Assembly: GCA_937975705.1 (NCBI GenBank)
Contig: CALJTX010000031.1
Coordinates: forward strand, 17,250-81,249
DNA length: 64,000 bases
Direction of reading: 5' to 3'
Source: an uncultured Flavobacteriia bacterium
GTDB taxonomy: Bacteria; Bacteroidota; Bacteroidia; Flavobacteriales_D; Crocinitomicaceae
A model generated the notes under the pieces. The model did no database searches. It was given only the letters and a program-made list of their open reading frames with translations, and had not been told where the DNA came from. Both the position numbers and the translations under genes were made by a program. Shown here in pieces: positions 18,214 through 25,560 of the stretch. The stretch's first letter is position 1, and every line of letters starts with the position of its first letter.

Positions 18214-18613
18214 TCCTAAATACTTGAAAATAGATGCTTATATTGTTTTTGTACAACCAATTACGAAAGCTGTTGCCGTCAAATTCTGGATGCTTGCATT
18301 CGTGCTGGATGAGTGGAAAAACAAAAGAATGGCTCGCTTCGCATATACCTAATGGATGATTTGAAACCGAACAAAAGTCAAGATCTGCTTCTTGTTCAGA
18401 CTCCTGTTCTGCTTCTTCGATTTCTTCGAGAAATTCACAGGTAGCAAACGAGAGGTATTCGTTGGAAGGGTGCTTGTATTGCGCTTGGTTAAGTTGTTGT
18501 GCCGTTTCCTTTTGATTCAATTTTGGACCAATCGGTAAGGACATGCCGTAAGCTAGATTGCTCAAAAAAGCAACCAAAGTGATCAAGAATACGGCTCTTT
18601 TAGACCAATGCAT
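18209..18613 (-). CDS. Small exported acidic protein of unknown function
   Basis: I do not recognise this 134-residue protein. It has an N-terminal hydrophobic segment (AVFLITLVAFLSNLAYG) that looks like a signal peptide or anchor. A Gln/Asn-rich stretch and a strongly acidic run (FLEEIEEAEQESEQEADLDF) follow, then several Cys and His residues and an aromatic C-terminus ending YFQVFRI. The ATG lies 4 nt after a TAAATTTG -7 element, which supports a real gene. It is upstream of and co-directional with dabA, separated only by a large hairpin, so it may be co-transcribed or control read-through into the dab operon. Confidence 0.6.
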   Translation of the reverse strand: MHWSKRAVFLITLVAFLSNLAYGMSLPIGPKLNQKETAQQLNQAQYKHPSNEYLSFATCEFLEEIEEAEQESEQEADLDFCSVSNHPLGICEASHSFVFPLIQHECKHPEFDGNSFRNWLYKNNISIYFQVFRI

Positions 18614-18617
18614 GGAA

Positions 18618-18625
18618 CAAATTTA
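18618..18625 (-). promoter_or_regulatory. Promoter -7 element of the small exported protein gene
   Basis: Minus-strand TAAATTTG matches TAnnTTTG and ends 4 nt before the ATG at 18613. It may also drive the dab operon. Confidence 0.55.
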
Positions 18626-18678
18626 GTTGCTTGGTTGTAAAGTGTTGTTAAAATATTCCTAAAAAAACAAGATTGCCT

Positions 18679-18686
18679 TATCTTTG
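18679..18686 (+). promoter_or_regulatory. Promoter -7 element of rocD
   Basis: TATCTTTG ends 6 nt before the ATG at 18693. The longer in-frame TTG start lies inside this element and is rejected. Confidence 0.6.
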
Positions 18687-18692
18687 CTTCTT

Positions 18693-19976
18693 ATGCAATC
18701 AACAACTACTTCAAGCAAATCTCAAATCTACATTGATTTAGAAGACCTGCACGGCGCCCACAACTACCACCCCCTTCCAGTTGTACTGGAAAAAGGTGAA
18801 GGTGTTTATGTCTGGGATGTCGATGGCAAGAAATATTTTGACTTTCTCTCTGCTTATTCTGCGGTCAATCAAGGGCATGCGCACCCAAAAATCACAAAGG
18901 CGCTCATCGATCAAGCCCAAACCTTGGCACTCACTTCGCGTGCTTTTTACAATAATTGCTTGGGCGACTACGAAAAATTTGTGACGGAATATTTTGGATT
19001 TGACAAAGTATTGCCCATGAATACAGGTGCGGAAGCCGTAGAAACCGCCATCAAATTGTCCCGCAAATGGGCCTATGAAAAGAAAGGCATCGCCGAAAAC
19101 CAAGCGCAAATTGTGGTATGTGAGGGCAATTTCCATGGCCGCACCACCACTATTGTTTCATTTTCCTCTGACCCCGACTCCAACAAAAATTTTGGTCCGT
19201 ATCCAGCGGGGTTCATCTCGATTCCCTACGACGACATCGCTGCACTAGAAACTGCCTTGGCGCAACCCAATGTAGCGGGTTTCTTGGTAGAGCCTATTCA
19301 AGGTGAGGCGGGTGTGTATACGCCCTCAGACGACTACATGCGCCAAGCCCGAGCACTTTGCACCCAACACAATGCCTTGTTTATTGCCGATGAAGTCCAG
19401 ACAGGAATTGCCCGCACCGGAAGCCTTCTGGCCGTATGTGGCAACTGTACTTGTGAAAACAAATGCGAACAACAAGCGGCAACCTACGCCAGACCCGATA
19501 TCCTTATCCTCGGTAAAGCACTTTCAGGTGGCGTCTACCCTGTCTCTGCAGTTTTGGCCGACGACCACATCATGATGGTCATCAAACCTGGCCAACACGG
19601 TTCCACTTTTGGTGGCAACCCAATTGCAGCCAAAGTAGCCATTGCTGCACTCACTGCAGTTGACGACGAACACCTCATTCAAAATGCACGCAAACTCGGT
19701 CACTTATTCAGAAGAGAAATGCAACGCATCATTGAACAAAACGAACTACTCGTTAAAGTGCGCGGCAAAGGTTTGCTCAATGCAGTGGTCGTCAACGACA
19801 GCCCAGATTCAGACACCGCATGGCGTTTGTGTGTGGCCCTCAAAGAGAACGGTCTTTTAGCCAAACCAACCCACGGCAACATCATCCGCTTTGCGCCACC
19901 GCTTGTCATTACAGAAGCACAACTCCTTGAGTGCGTTGCGATCATCGAAAAAACTGTTCAACATTTCATTAAATAA
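18693..19976 (+). CDS. rocD: Ornithine aminotransferase
   Basis: A 427-residue class III PLP aminotransferase. It turns L-ornithine and 2-oxoglutarate into glutamate semialdehyde and glutamate. Family marks are SAYSAVNQGHAHPKI, MNTGAEAVETAIKLSRKW, EGNFHGRTTTIVSFS, ADEVQTGIARTGSLLAV, and the PLP lysine in LGKALSGGVYPVSAVLA. Between the ADEVQTG strand and the PLP lysine sits a cysteine cluster, CGNCTCENKC, absent from classical enzymes and possibly a metal site. The ATG at 18693 follows a TATCTTTG promoter by 6 nt. A phosphohexomutase gene begins 7 nt after the stop. Confidence 0.94.
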   Translation: MQSTTTSSKSQIYIDLEDLHGAHNYHPLPVVLEKGEGVYVWDVDGKKYFDFLSAYSAVNQGHAHPKITKALIDQAQTLALTSRAFYNNCLGDYEKFVTEYFGFDKVLPMNTGAEAVETAIKLSRKWAYEKKGIAENQAQIVVCEGNFHGRTTTIVSFSSDPDSNKNFGPYPAGFISIPYDDIAALETALAQPNVAGFLVEPIQGEAGVYTPSDDYMRQARALCTQHNALFIADEVQTGIARTGSLLAVCGNCTCENKCEQQAATYARPDILILGKALSGGVYPVSAVLADDHIMMVIKPGQHGSTFGGNPIAAKVAIAALTAVDDEHLIQNARKLGHLFRREMQRIIEQNELLVKVRGKGLLNAVVVNDSPDSDTAWRLCVALKENGLLAKPTHGNIIRFAPPLVITEAQLLECVAIIEKTVQHFIK

Positions 19977-19983
19977 ACATACT

Positions 19984-21393
19984 TTGGCAACACCTATCAA
20001 ATTCGGAACCGATGGTTGGAGAGCAATCATCGCCGCAGACTTTACTGTTGAAAACGTAGCACGCATCACAGAAGCTACAGGCATCTGGCTCAAAGAACGC
20101 TTTGAAAACCCAACAGTTGTTATTGGTCACGATTGCCGCTTTGCTGGCGAACTCTTCATGGAAACTGCTGCCAAAGTTTTGTTGGCTCAAGGTATCCAAA
20201 TCAAAATGGCGCGTGGCTTTGTATCAACGCCCATGATTTCTTTGGCTGCCCATCAATTGGGCTGCGAAATCGGTATCGTCCTCACAGCGAGTCACAACCC
20301 GCCCGCTTATAATGGCTTCAAACTAAAAGCTAAATTTGGCGGCCCACTCGAGCCAGAAAAGGTCAATGAAGTAGAAGCGCTCATCCCAGATGTGTGCAGT
20401 ATTGATTTTCAAAGTGTCGAATTGCAAGCAGCCCTGAGCAGTGGTCAGCTTGAAGAAATTGACATCGAAACCCGTTATGTCAACCATGTCAAAGCCAATT
20501 TTGACCTCGGCGCCATCCGCAACTCGGGCCTCAAACTCATGTACGACGCCATGTATGGTGCTGGCCAACGCGCCTTGCCGCTTGTTTTGCCAGAAGTAGC
20601 GCTCTTGCATTGCGACCCGAATCCATCTTTTATGGGTACTGCACCAGAACCTATCGCTAAAAATTTACAAGAACTCGCGCAAACCATTCAAACCCGTGGC
20701 GATATCGCTTGCGCTTTGGCAACCGACGGCGATGCAGACCGCATTGGCCTCTACAACAGCCATGGCGAATTTGTCGACTCACACCACATCATCTTGCTTT
20801 TGATCCATTACATGGTCAAATACAAGCAAATGACGGGCAAGGTAGTCATTGCCTTTTCAGTCACACCACGCGTCGAAAAACTCTGTAAACACTACGGCCT
20901 AGAACTTGAAGTGACCAAAATTGGCTTCAAAGAAATTGCCAACATCATGATCAAAGAAGATGTCTTGTTGGGCGGAGAAGAATCTGGCGGCATTGCGGTC
21001 AAAGGACACATTCCGGAGCGCGATGGCATCTGGATGGGGCTCATCATTTGGGAATTCATGGCCAAATCAGGCAAAACCCTCGACGAACTCATCGATGAAG
21101 TGTACGCAATTGTAGGGCCTTTTCAGTTTGAGCGCAACGACCTCCACATCACAGAACCCCTCAAACAAAAAATCATCGCCAACTGTAAAGCAGACAACTA
21201 CAAATCTTTCGGCAAATACCAAATTCGAGAAGTACAGACCATAGATGGCTTCAAGTATTTCTTTGACGACGAACGTTGGGTCATGATCAGACCATCTGGT
21301 ACAGAACCTGTTTTGCGCACGTATGCCGAAGCGCCTACTTTAGCTGAGGTAAGAGAAATTCTAAACGCCACAGCCCAAACAATTTGTAACTAA
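19984..21393 (+). CDS. Phosphoglucomutase/phosphomannomutase family protein
   Basis: A 469-residue alpha-D-phosphohexomutase. The phosphoserine is Ser103 in LTASHNPPAYNGFKLK, the Mg loop is ATDGDADRIG near residues 247-255, the sugar loop is GGEESGGI, and the phosphate loop is RPSGTEPVLRTYAEA. It interconverts hexose 1- and 6-phosphates; glucose, mannose or glucosamine specificity is not clear. The N-terminus IKFGTDGWRAII is where family proteins begin, and the only start there is TTG at 19984, 7 nt after rocD. An upstream ATG-less extension would lie inside rocD, so a TTG start is preferred. Confidence 0.9.
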   Translation: MATPIKFGTDGWRAIIAADFTVENVARITEATGIWLKERFENPTVVIGHDCRFAGELFMETAAKVLLAQGIQIKMARGFVSTPMISLAAHQLGCEIGIVLTASHNPPAYNGFKLKAKFGGPLEPEKVNEVEALIPDVCSIDFQSVELQAALSSGQLEEIDIETRYVNHVKANFDLGAIRNSGLKLMYDAMYGAGQRALPLVLPEVALLHCDPNPSFMGTAPEPIAKNLQELAQTIQTRGDIACALATDGDADRIGLYNSHGEFVDSHHIILLLIHYMVKYKQMTGKVVIAFSVTPRVEKLCKHYGLELEVTKIGFKEIANIMIKEDVLLGGEESGGIAVKGHIPERDGIWMGLIIWEFMAKSGKTLDELIDEVYAIVGPFQFERNDLHITEPLKQKIIANCKADNYKSFGKYQIREVQTIDGFKYFFDDERWVMIRPSGTEPVLRTYAEAPTLAEVREILNATAQTICN

Positions 21394-21413
21394 CACTTGT
21401 GATTTTCACGGAC

Positions 21414-21441
21414 AAGCCCTTCAGATTGGAGGGCTTTTTTT
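21414..21441 (+). terminator. Intrinsic terminator after the phosphohexomutase
   Basis: Arms AAGCCCT (21414-21420) and AGGGCTT (21430-21436) are followed by a T run. It ends the rocD unit. Confidence 0.85.
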
Positions 21442-21448
21442 ATTTCTA

Positions 21449-22273
21449 TTAACCCAAAGCTACATCGAGGATCATCATCACTAAGAAGCCTCCAATGAAG
21501 CCTAAAACGGCAACGTCTGTGTATTTGTCGCGCTGGGTTTCGGGGATCACCTCTTCTACCACCACAAAGATCATGGCGCCCGCGGCAAAAGACAGCGCAA
21601 AAGGTAAAATAGGCTCCATGTAAATGACCGCCATGGCGCCAATTACGCCTGCAATAGGCTCTACAATAGCTGAAAGTTGGCCGTACATAAAACTTTTCAT
21701 GCGGCTCGCTCCAGCGCGTCTTAGAGGCATAGCAACAGCAAAGCCTTCTGGAAAATTCTGAATACCAATACCAATTGCCAAAGCGATAGCCCCAGCGATA
21801 GTGGCGCCTTCCATTCCGTTGGCCGCTGCGCCAAACAACACGCCAACGGCTAAACCTTCGGGAATGTTGTGTAGCGTTATGGCAAGCACTAACAATGTAG
21901 TTTTATGGAGTTGGGTTTTGACACCTTCTGTTTCGTGCTCGTTGAAGTTGATGTGTAAATGCGGCAACTTCTTGTCTAAGAAAAACAAAAACATGGCGCC
22001 AGCCAAAAACCCTACAGCCGCCGGCATCCAGGGAGCGCTCGGATAAAGGCGTTCAGAAAGTTCAATAGAAGGAAGTAATAGAGACCAAAAACTCGCCGCA
22101 ACCATAACGCCACCGGTAAAGCCGAGCATGCCGTCGAGCAAGCCGCGGTGCATGTTCTTAAAGAAGAAAACAAGGCTTGCGCCAGCAGCTGTTACCAACC
22201 AAGTAAATGTAGTTGCTAAAAACGCGGCAAAAACAGGATCAATATGGGTAAAGAAATGTTCGAGTTGTTGCAT
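21449..22273 (-). CDS. zupT: ZIP-family divalent metal transporter, ZupT-like
   Basis: A 274-residue inner-membrane protein with about eight hydrophobic segments. The two ZIP metal-binding helices are clear: ITLHNIPEGLAVGVLFGA and IGIGIQNFPEGFAVAMPL. The family imports Zn2+, Fe2+, Mn2+ and other divalent cations. A His-containing cytoplasmic loop (KLPHLHINFNEHE) precedes the first motif. The ATG at 22273 is 7 nt from a TAACTTTG element, and two TGATCA palindromes lie in the -33 region, suggesting metal-dependent repression. Confidence 0.9.
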   Translation of the reverse strand: MQQLEHFFTHIDPVFAAFLATTFTWLVTAAGASLVFFFKNMHRGLLDGMLGFTGGVMVAASFWSLLLPSIELSERLYPSAPWMPAAVGFLAGAMFLFFLDKKLPHLHINFNEHETEGVKTQLHKTTLLVLAITLHNIPEGLAVGVLFGAAANGMEGATIAGAIALAIGIGIQNFPEGFAVAMPLRRAGASRMKSFMYGQLSAIVEPIAGVIGAMAVIYMEPILPFALSFAAGAMIFVVVEEVIPETQRDKYTDVAVLGFIGGFLVMMILDVALG

Positions 22274-22280
22274 GGTCCTA

Positions 22281-22288
22281 CAAAGTTA
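22281..22288 (-). promoter_or_regulatory. Promoter -7 element of zupT
   Basis: Minus-strand TAACTTTG ends 7 nt before the zupT ATG. Confidence 0.6.
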
Positions 22289-22305
22289 AAAGAATCTCGA
22301 CACCA

Positions 22306-22326
22306 ACTGATCAACTACTGATCAGT
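22306..22326. promoter_or_regulatory. Paired TGATCA operator candidate
   Basis: ACTGATCA occurs at 22306-22313 and 22317-22324, 11 bp apart. The second sits in the palindrome ACTGATCAGT. They fall where the -33 contact of the zupT promoter is expected. Confidence 0.4.
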
Positions 22327-23416
22327 CAAAACCGAGTGTCTTGGCGTTGTTGCGCATTGAGGTTGCTACAGCCGTTCCAAAGTCATCGGTTTTAGGTTGG
22401 TTTGTTCTGGCGTTTTCAGCTTCAATGTATTTGCTGCGCTCCGTTTCTAAACGCGCCATTTCTTTTTGAATAGCACTGCGCTCGTCCGTTTTTTGTTTGA
22501 CAAATGCCTGGCGCTGCTCCATGCTCATGCCTTTCATTTCAGCCGGCAATTCGTCGTCAGAAAGCGCCACAATTTTTGTTGAATCGGCTTTGTATGCGTC
22601 GACAATATCCCAACTTTCATTTTTATAACTCGATTTGGATTTTACGAGGTAGCGTTCGGTTTCAGCAGCTTTCGAAACGCCAATTGCATTTTGATCTTGG
22701 GCTATTTGTTTGGATTTTGAGACCACCGCTACTTCGCCAAAACCGATATATGTATTGTTGAGCAAACGGTTTTGCTCGATGATTTGGTCATCAAATGGCG
22801 TCTCCATTTGTTGTACAGCAAGATTTGCGTCAATATTGAAAAAATCGCCTTTAGCGCAATCGGCACCTGCTTTCCAACCTAAATTGATACCTTGAAGACG
22901 GTCTCCACAAAAAATGGTGCTCACCAAAACGTGTTTTTCAGCGGCGAGTTCACAAGCAGTTGCAGTCGAAATTGGCCCTTGTTTGAAGGATTCGTTACCT
23001 GCAATATAAATGAGCTTGAGGTCTTGCGGGCTGTTAGACCAATTGAGTTCTTTCAGTGAAGAAACAATGACCGCCGGACAAAATTCGTCGCCTCCACTGG
23101 TGCGCAAGCCAAAGAGTTTTTCAGAGACCAAATCGAGGTCTGTTGAAAAATCTAGTTGCTTGCGGATGTAATTTTTAGCAGCTGGAATGGTTGTGTTACC
23201 GTAGTCGTACATGGCAATTTCCAAAGTAACCGGAGCGCCTTGATAAGTAAGTGTGGAAGCCTCATTGACGATGGCCCAAATGCGGGCTTTTGCTTGGTTG
23301 AGCAAACCATCCATGCTATTTGAGGTGTCGAAAAGAATGACGAGTTGTACTTTGCGCTGCGCTAAAGAAGTGCAAGTGAAAAGAAAAAGTAAACTAAAAG
23401 TAAGGAATAACTTCAT
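22322..23416 (-). CDS. Exported von Willebrand factor A domain protein
   Basis: A 364-residue protein with signal peptide MKLFLTFSLLFLFTCTSLAQ. Directly after it comes a VWA domain (about residues 22-215) with the metal-binding DTSNSMD (DxSxS) site and later Thr and Asp contacts. The C-terminal part (about 285-345) is charged and helical, likely a coiled coil (QRQAFVKQKTDERSAIQKEM). VWA domains mediate metal-dependent protein contacts; the partner is unknown. The start at 23416 gives a clean signal peptide; an upstream TTG-type start would add a poor one. Confidence 0.82.
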   Translation of the reverse strand: MKLFLTFSLLFLFTCTSLAQRKVQLVILFDTSNSMDGLLNQAKARIWAIVNEASTLTYQGAPVTLEIAMYDYGNTTIPAAKNYIRKQLDFSTDLDLVSEKLFGLRTSGGDEFCPAVIVSSLKELNWSNSPQDLKLIYIAGNESFKQGPISTATACELAAEKHVLVSTIFCGDRLQGINLGWKAGADCAKGDFFNIDANLAVQQMETPFDDQIIEQNRLLNNTYIGFGEVAVVSKSKQIAQDQNAIGVSKAAETERYLVKSKSSYKNESWDIVDAYKADSTKIVALSDDELPAEMKGMSMEQRQAFVKQKTDERSAIQKEMARLETERSKYIEAENARTNQPKTDDFGTAVATSMRNNAKTLGFD

Positions 23417-23458
23417 TTGGAAAATTTTGGCATTAGCTACCAAAATGATGCCAAAAAA

Positions 23459-23866
23459 CTACAAATCAAAGTATTGCAAAGCAAGTTTGTAGCTATCCAA
23501 ACCAAAACCAAAAATACAACCTTTGCAAACTGGGCTTAATAAAGATTCATGGCGAAAGGATTCGCGGGCCGTTATATTCGAAATATGCACTTCTACTACA
23601 GGAATGGAAATTGCGGCAATGCAATCGCGCAGGGCCACACTTGTGTGCGTGTAGCCACCCGCATTTAGAATAATGCCATCTACCTCCGCTTTTTGCAGCA
23701 AATCGATGAGTTCCCCCTCGATGTTTGACTGAAAATAAGTCAATTCATGCATGCTTTGACCTTTCAGTTGCTCAAAATAAGCTTCGAACGTGACATTGCC
23801 ATATATTTGTGTTTCACGGGTACCGAGTAAATTCAAATTTGGACCATTGACAATAAGCAACTTCAT
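23459..23866 (-). CDS. aroQ: 3-dehydroquinate dehydratase, type II
   Basis: A 135-residue enzyme of the shikimate pathway, normal length for the type II dodecamer. The sequence begins KLLIVNGPNLNLLGTRE, with Arg17 and the catalytic Tyr22 in QIYG. ILNAGGYTHTSVALRD and VEVHISNITARESFRH complete the active site. The enzyme dehydrates 3-dehydroquinate in the cytoplasm. Its ATG faces xerD with only 5 bp between, so its promoter must lie inside xerD. Confidence 0.96.
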   Translation of the reverse strand: MKLLIVNGPNLNLLGTRETQIYGNVTFEAYFEQLKGQSMHELTYFQSNIEGELIDLLQKAEVDGIILNAGGYTHTSVALRDCIAAISIPVVEVHISNITARESFRHESLLSPVCKGCIFGFGLDSYKLALQYFDL

Positions 23867-23871
23867 AAGAC

Positions 23872-24774
23872 ATGCATTGGGAGCGCTATATTAAGGATTT
23901 TGTTTCATACCTAAAAATTGAAAAGGGTTTGGCGATGAACTCAATTTTGGCGTATCAGCGAGATGTAGTTCTTCTAGCCGACTTTTTTGCGCAAGAAAAA
24001 TGCAAGCCCGAACAAGTGACCTATGAACAACTCAAAACCTTTGTAGCACACCTCTACGACCTCGGCTTGGCAGCGCGCAGCCAAGCGCGCATCATATCTG
24101 GAATCAAGCACTTTTTCAAGTATTTGATTTTGGAGCGCTACATTCACGCAGATCCTTCTGAACTGCTTGAACAACCTCGTCTCGGACGCAAACTTCCGGA
24201 GGTACTTGAAATCGACGAAATCGATGCGCTGTTGTCCAGCATTGACCTAAGTAGCGCCGAAGGACAACGCAACCATGCCATGCTAGAAACTTTATATAGT
24301 TGTGGCCTGCGCGTCTCGGAGCTCATTGGGTTGCGTTTTTCAGATTTGTATTTTGACGAAGGATTTATCCGTGTCATTGGCAAAGGCAATAAAGAAAGAT
24401 TGGTACCCGTTTCACAGCAAGTTATCCAAGAAATCAATGCCTATACCAAACAGACGCGACAAGACGTCCCGATTCAAAAAGGACAAGAACATTTCATTTT
24501 TTTAAATCGAAGAGGCGCTGCGCTTACGCGGGTGATGATTTTTACGATCATCAAGCAACTTGCACAAAAAACAGGGCTAAACAAACAAATTTCTCCGCAT
24601 ACTTTTCGACATAGTTTTGCCACACATTTAGTAGAAGGCGGCGCCAATTTAAGAGCTGTTCAAGAGATGCTCGGGCACGAATCTATCACCACCACAGAGA
24701 TTTACACACACCTTGACCAACGATTTTTGCGCAAGGCGATCTTGAATCACCACCCTAGAAATCAGGTGAAATAA
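23872..24774 (+). CDS. xerD: Tyrosine site-specific recombinase XerD
   Basis: A 300-residue recombinase that resolves chromosome dimers at dif. The N-terminal SAM-like DNA-binding domain (about 1-90) is followed by the catalytic domain with Arg147, Lys172, His243, Arg246, His269 and the nucleophile Tyr278 (HTFRHSFATHL, then EIYTHL). There is no phage or integron context, and length and sequence fit the housekeeping Xer protein. The ATG is 5 bp from the divergent aroQ ATG, and no TAnnTTTG is visible between them. Confidence 0.93.
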   Translation: MHWERYIKDFVSYLKIEKGLAMNSILAYQRDVVLLADFFAQEKCKPEQVTYEQLKTFVAHLYDLGLAARSQARIISGIKHFFKYLILERYIHADPSELLEQPRLGRKLPEVLEIDEIDALLSSIDLSSAEGQRNHAMLETLYSCGLRVSELIGLRFSDLYFDEGFIRVIGKGNKERLVPVSQQVIQEINAYTKQTRQDVPIQKGQEHFIFLNRRGAALTRVMIFTIIKQLAQKTGLNKQISPHTFRHSFATHLVEGGANLRAVQEMLGHESITTTEIYTHLDQRFLRKAILNHHPRNQVK

Positions 24775-24815
24775 AAGAGATTGTTGAAAAAGGCGGCTAT
24801 TTTGTGGATAATGGA

Positions 24816-24846
24816 TTTGCAGTATTGTAAAAAGTTGTTATCTTTG
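24816..24846 (+). promoter_or_regulatory. Promoter of rpmB-rpmG-DUF4295
   Basis: TTTG (24816-24819), 19 nt, then TATCTTTG (24839-24846): a perfect match to the Bacteroidota sigma-A consensus. The leader to rpmB is about 35 nt. Confidence 0.85.
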
Positions 24847-24881
24847 CATCCGCTTTTGTAATTACACGTAATAATTTAGAC

Positions 24882-25118
24882 ATGTCACGAGTTTGTCAGT
24901 TAACAGGAAAGTCAGTGATGGTTGGAAACAACGTATCGCACTCAAATCGCAAGACCAAGCGTCGTTTTTATCCGAACTTGATCACGAAGAAGTTTTTCGT
25001 TCCTGAAGAAGATAATTTTATCACTTTAAAGATTTCTGCTGCTGCATTGCGCACCATCAATAAAAAAGGAATCTCCGCTTGCTTGAAAGAAGCACGCCAA
25101 AAAGGATTTTTGAAATAA
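24882..25118 (+). CDS. rpmB: 50S ribosomal protein L28 (bL28)
   Basis: A 78-residue basic protein beginning MSRVCQLTGKSVMVGNNVSHSNRKTKR, the standard bL28 N-terminus. It binds 23S rRNA. It heads rpmB-rpmG-DUF4295, with a consensus promoter and a leader of about 35 nt, and rpmG follows after 31 nt. Cys5 is the only cysteine, so a zinc-ribbon form is not indicated. Confidence 0.97.
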   Translation: MSRVCQLTGKSVMVGNNVSHSNRKTKRRFYPNLITKKFFVPEEDNFITLKISAAALRTINKKGISACLKEARQKGFLK

Positions 25119-25149
25119 CCTGTTGGGAAACAGAATAAACATTTAGAAA

Positions 25150-25338
25150 ATGGCTAAGAAGAGTAAAGGCAACCGCATCCAAGTAATTCTAGAGTGCACT
25201 GAGCACAAAGAATCTGGTATGGCTGGTACATCACGCTACATCACCACCAAGAACCGTAAAAATACGCCAGACCGTATGGAGATTAAGAAATTCAATCCCA
25301 TCCTTAAGCGTATGACTGTCCATAAAGAAATTAAATAA
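25150..25338 (+). CDS. rpmG: 50S ribosomal protein L33 (bL33)
   Basis: A 62-residue ribosomal protein starting MAKKSKGNRIQVILECTEHK and containing TSRYITTKNRKNTPDRMEIKK, the usual bL33 pattern. It lacks the paired CxxC motifs (single Cys16), so it is the zinc-free form. DUF4295 follows after 7 nt. Confidence 0.97.
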   Translation: MAKKSKGNRIQVILECTEHKESGMAGTSRYITTKNRKNTPDRMEIKKFNPILKRMTVHKEIK

Positions 25339-25345
25339 GTAAGTC

Positions 25346-25501
25346 ATGGCAAAGAAAGTAGTTGCATCACTCCAGAAAGGTGGAGGTAAAGAACATACAA
25401 AGGTGATCAAAATGGTCAAGTCTGAAAAGTCTGGCTCATACACCTTCAAAGAAGAAATCGTACACAACGACAAAGTTAAAGAGTGGTTTACCAAAGGCTA
25501 A
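25346..25501 (+). CDS. DUF4295 small ribosome-associated protein
   Basis: A 51-residue basic protein, MAKKVVASLQKGGGKEHTKV to KVKEWFTKG. The family is confined to Bacteroidota and sits directly after rpmG. From memory, a protein of this kind was reported as an extra large-subunit protein (bL38) in Flavobacterium ribosome structures; I cannot check that here. The gene is 7 nt after rpmG and 20 nt before a terminator, so it is the last gene of the L28-L33 unit. Confidence 0.88.
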   Translation: MAKKVVASLQKGGGKEHTKVIKMVKSEKSGSYTFKEEIVHNDKVKEWFTKG

Positions 25502-25521
25502 ACCGTTGTGCATTCCCTTTT

Positions 25522-25550
25522 AAAGCTTCCAAGTTGGGAGCTTTTTTTTT
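25522..25550 (+). terminator. Terminator after the rpmB unit
   Basis: AAAGCTTCC and GGGAGCTTT pair with one G-T wobble, followed by nine T. The T run leads straight into the ftsY -7-like element. Confidence 0.8.
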
Positions 25551-25557
25551 ATCTTAG
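25550..25557 (+). promoter_or_regulatory. Candidate -7 element of ftsY
   Basis: TATCTTAG matches TAnnTTTG at 7 of 8 positions and ends 3 nt before the ftsY ATG, abutting the preceding terminator. Confidence 0.4.
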
Positions 25558-25560
25558 CAA

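Noticed and set aside
23872..24774. Phage or integron integrase
   Set aside because: No att-like repeat, tRNA or phage genes are nearby; length and residues fit housekeeping XerD.
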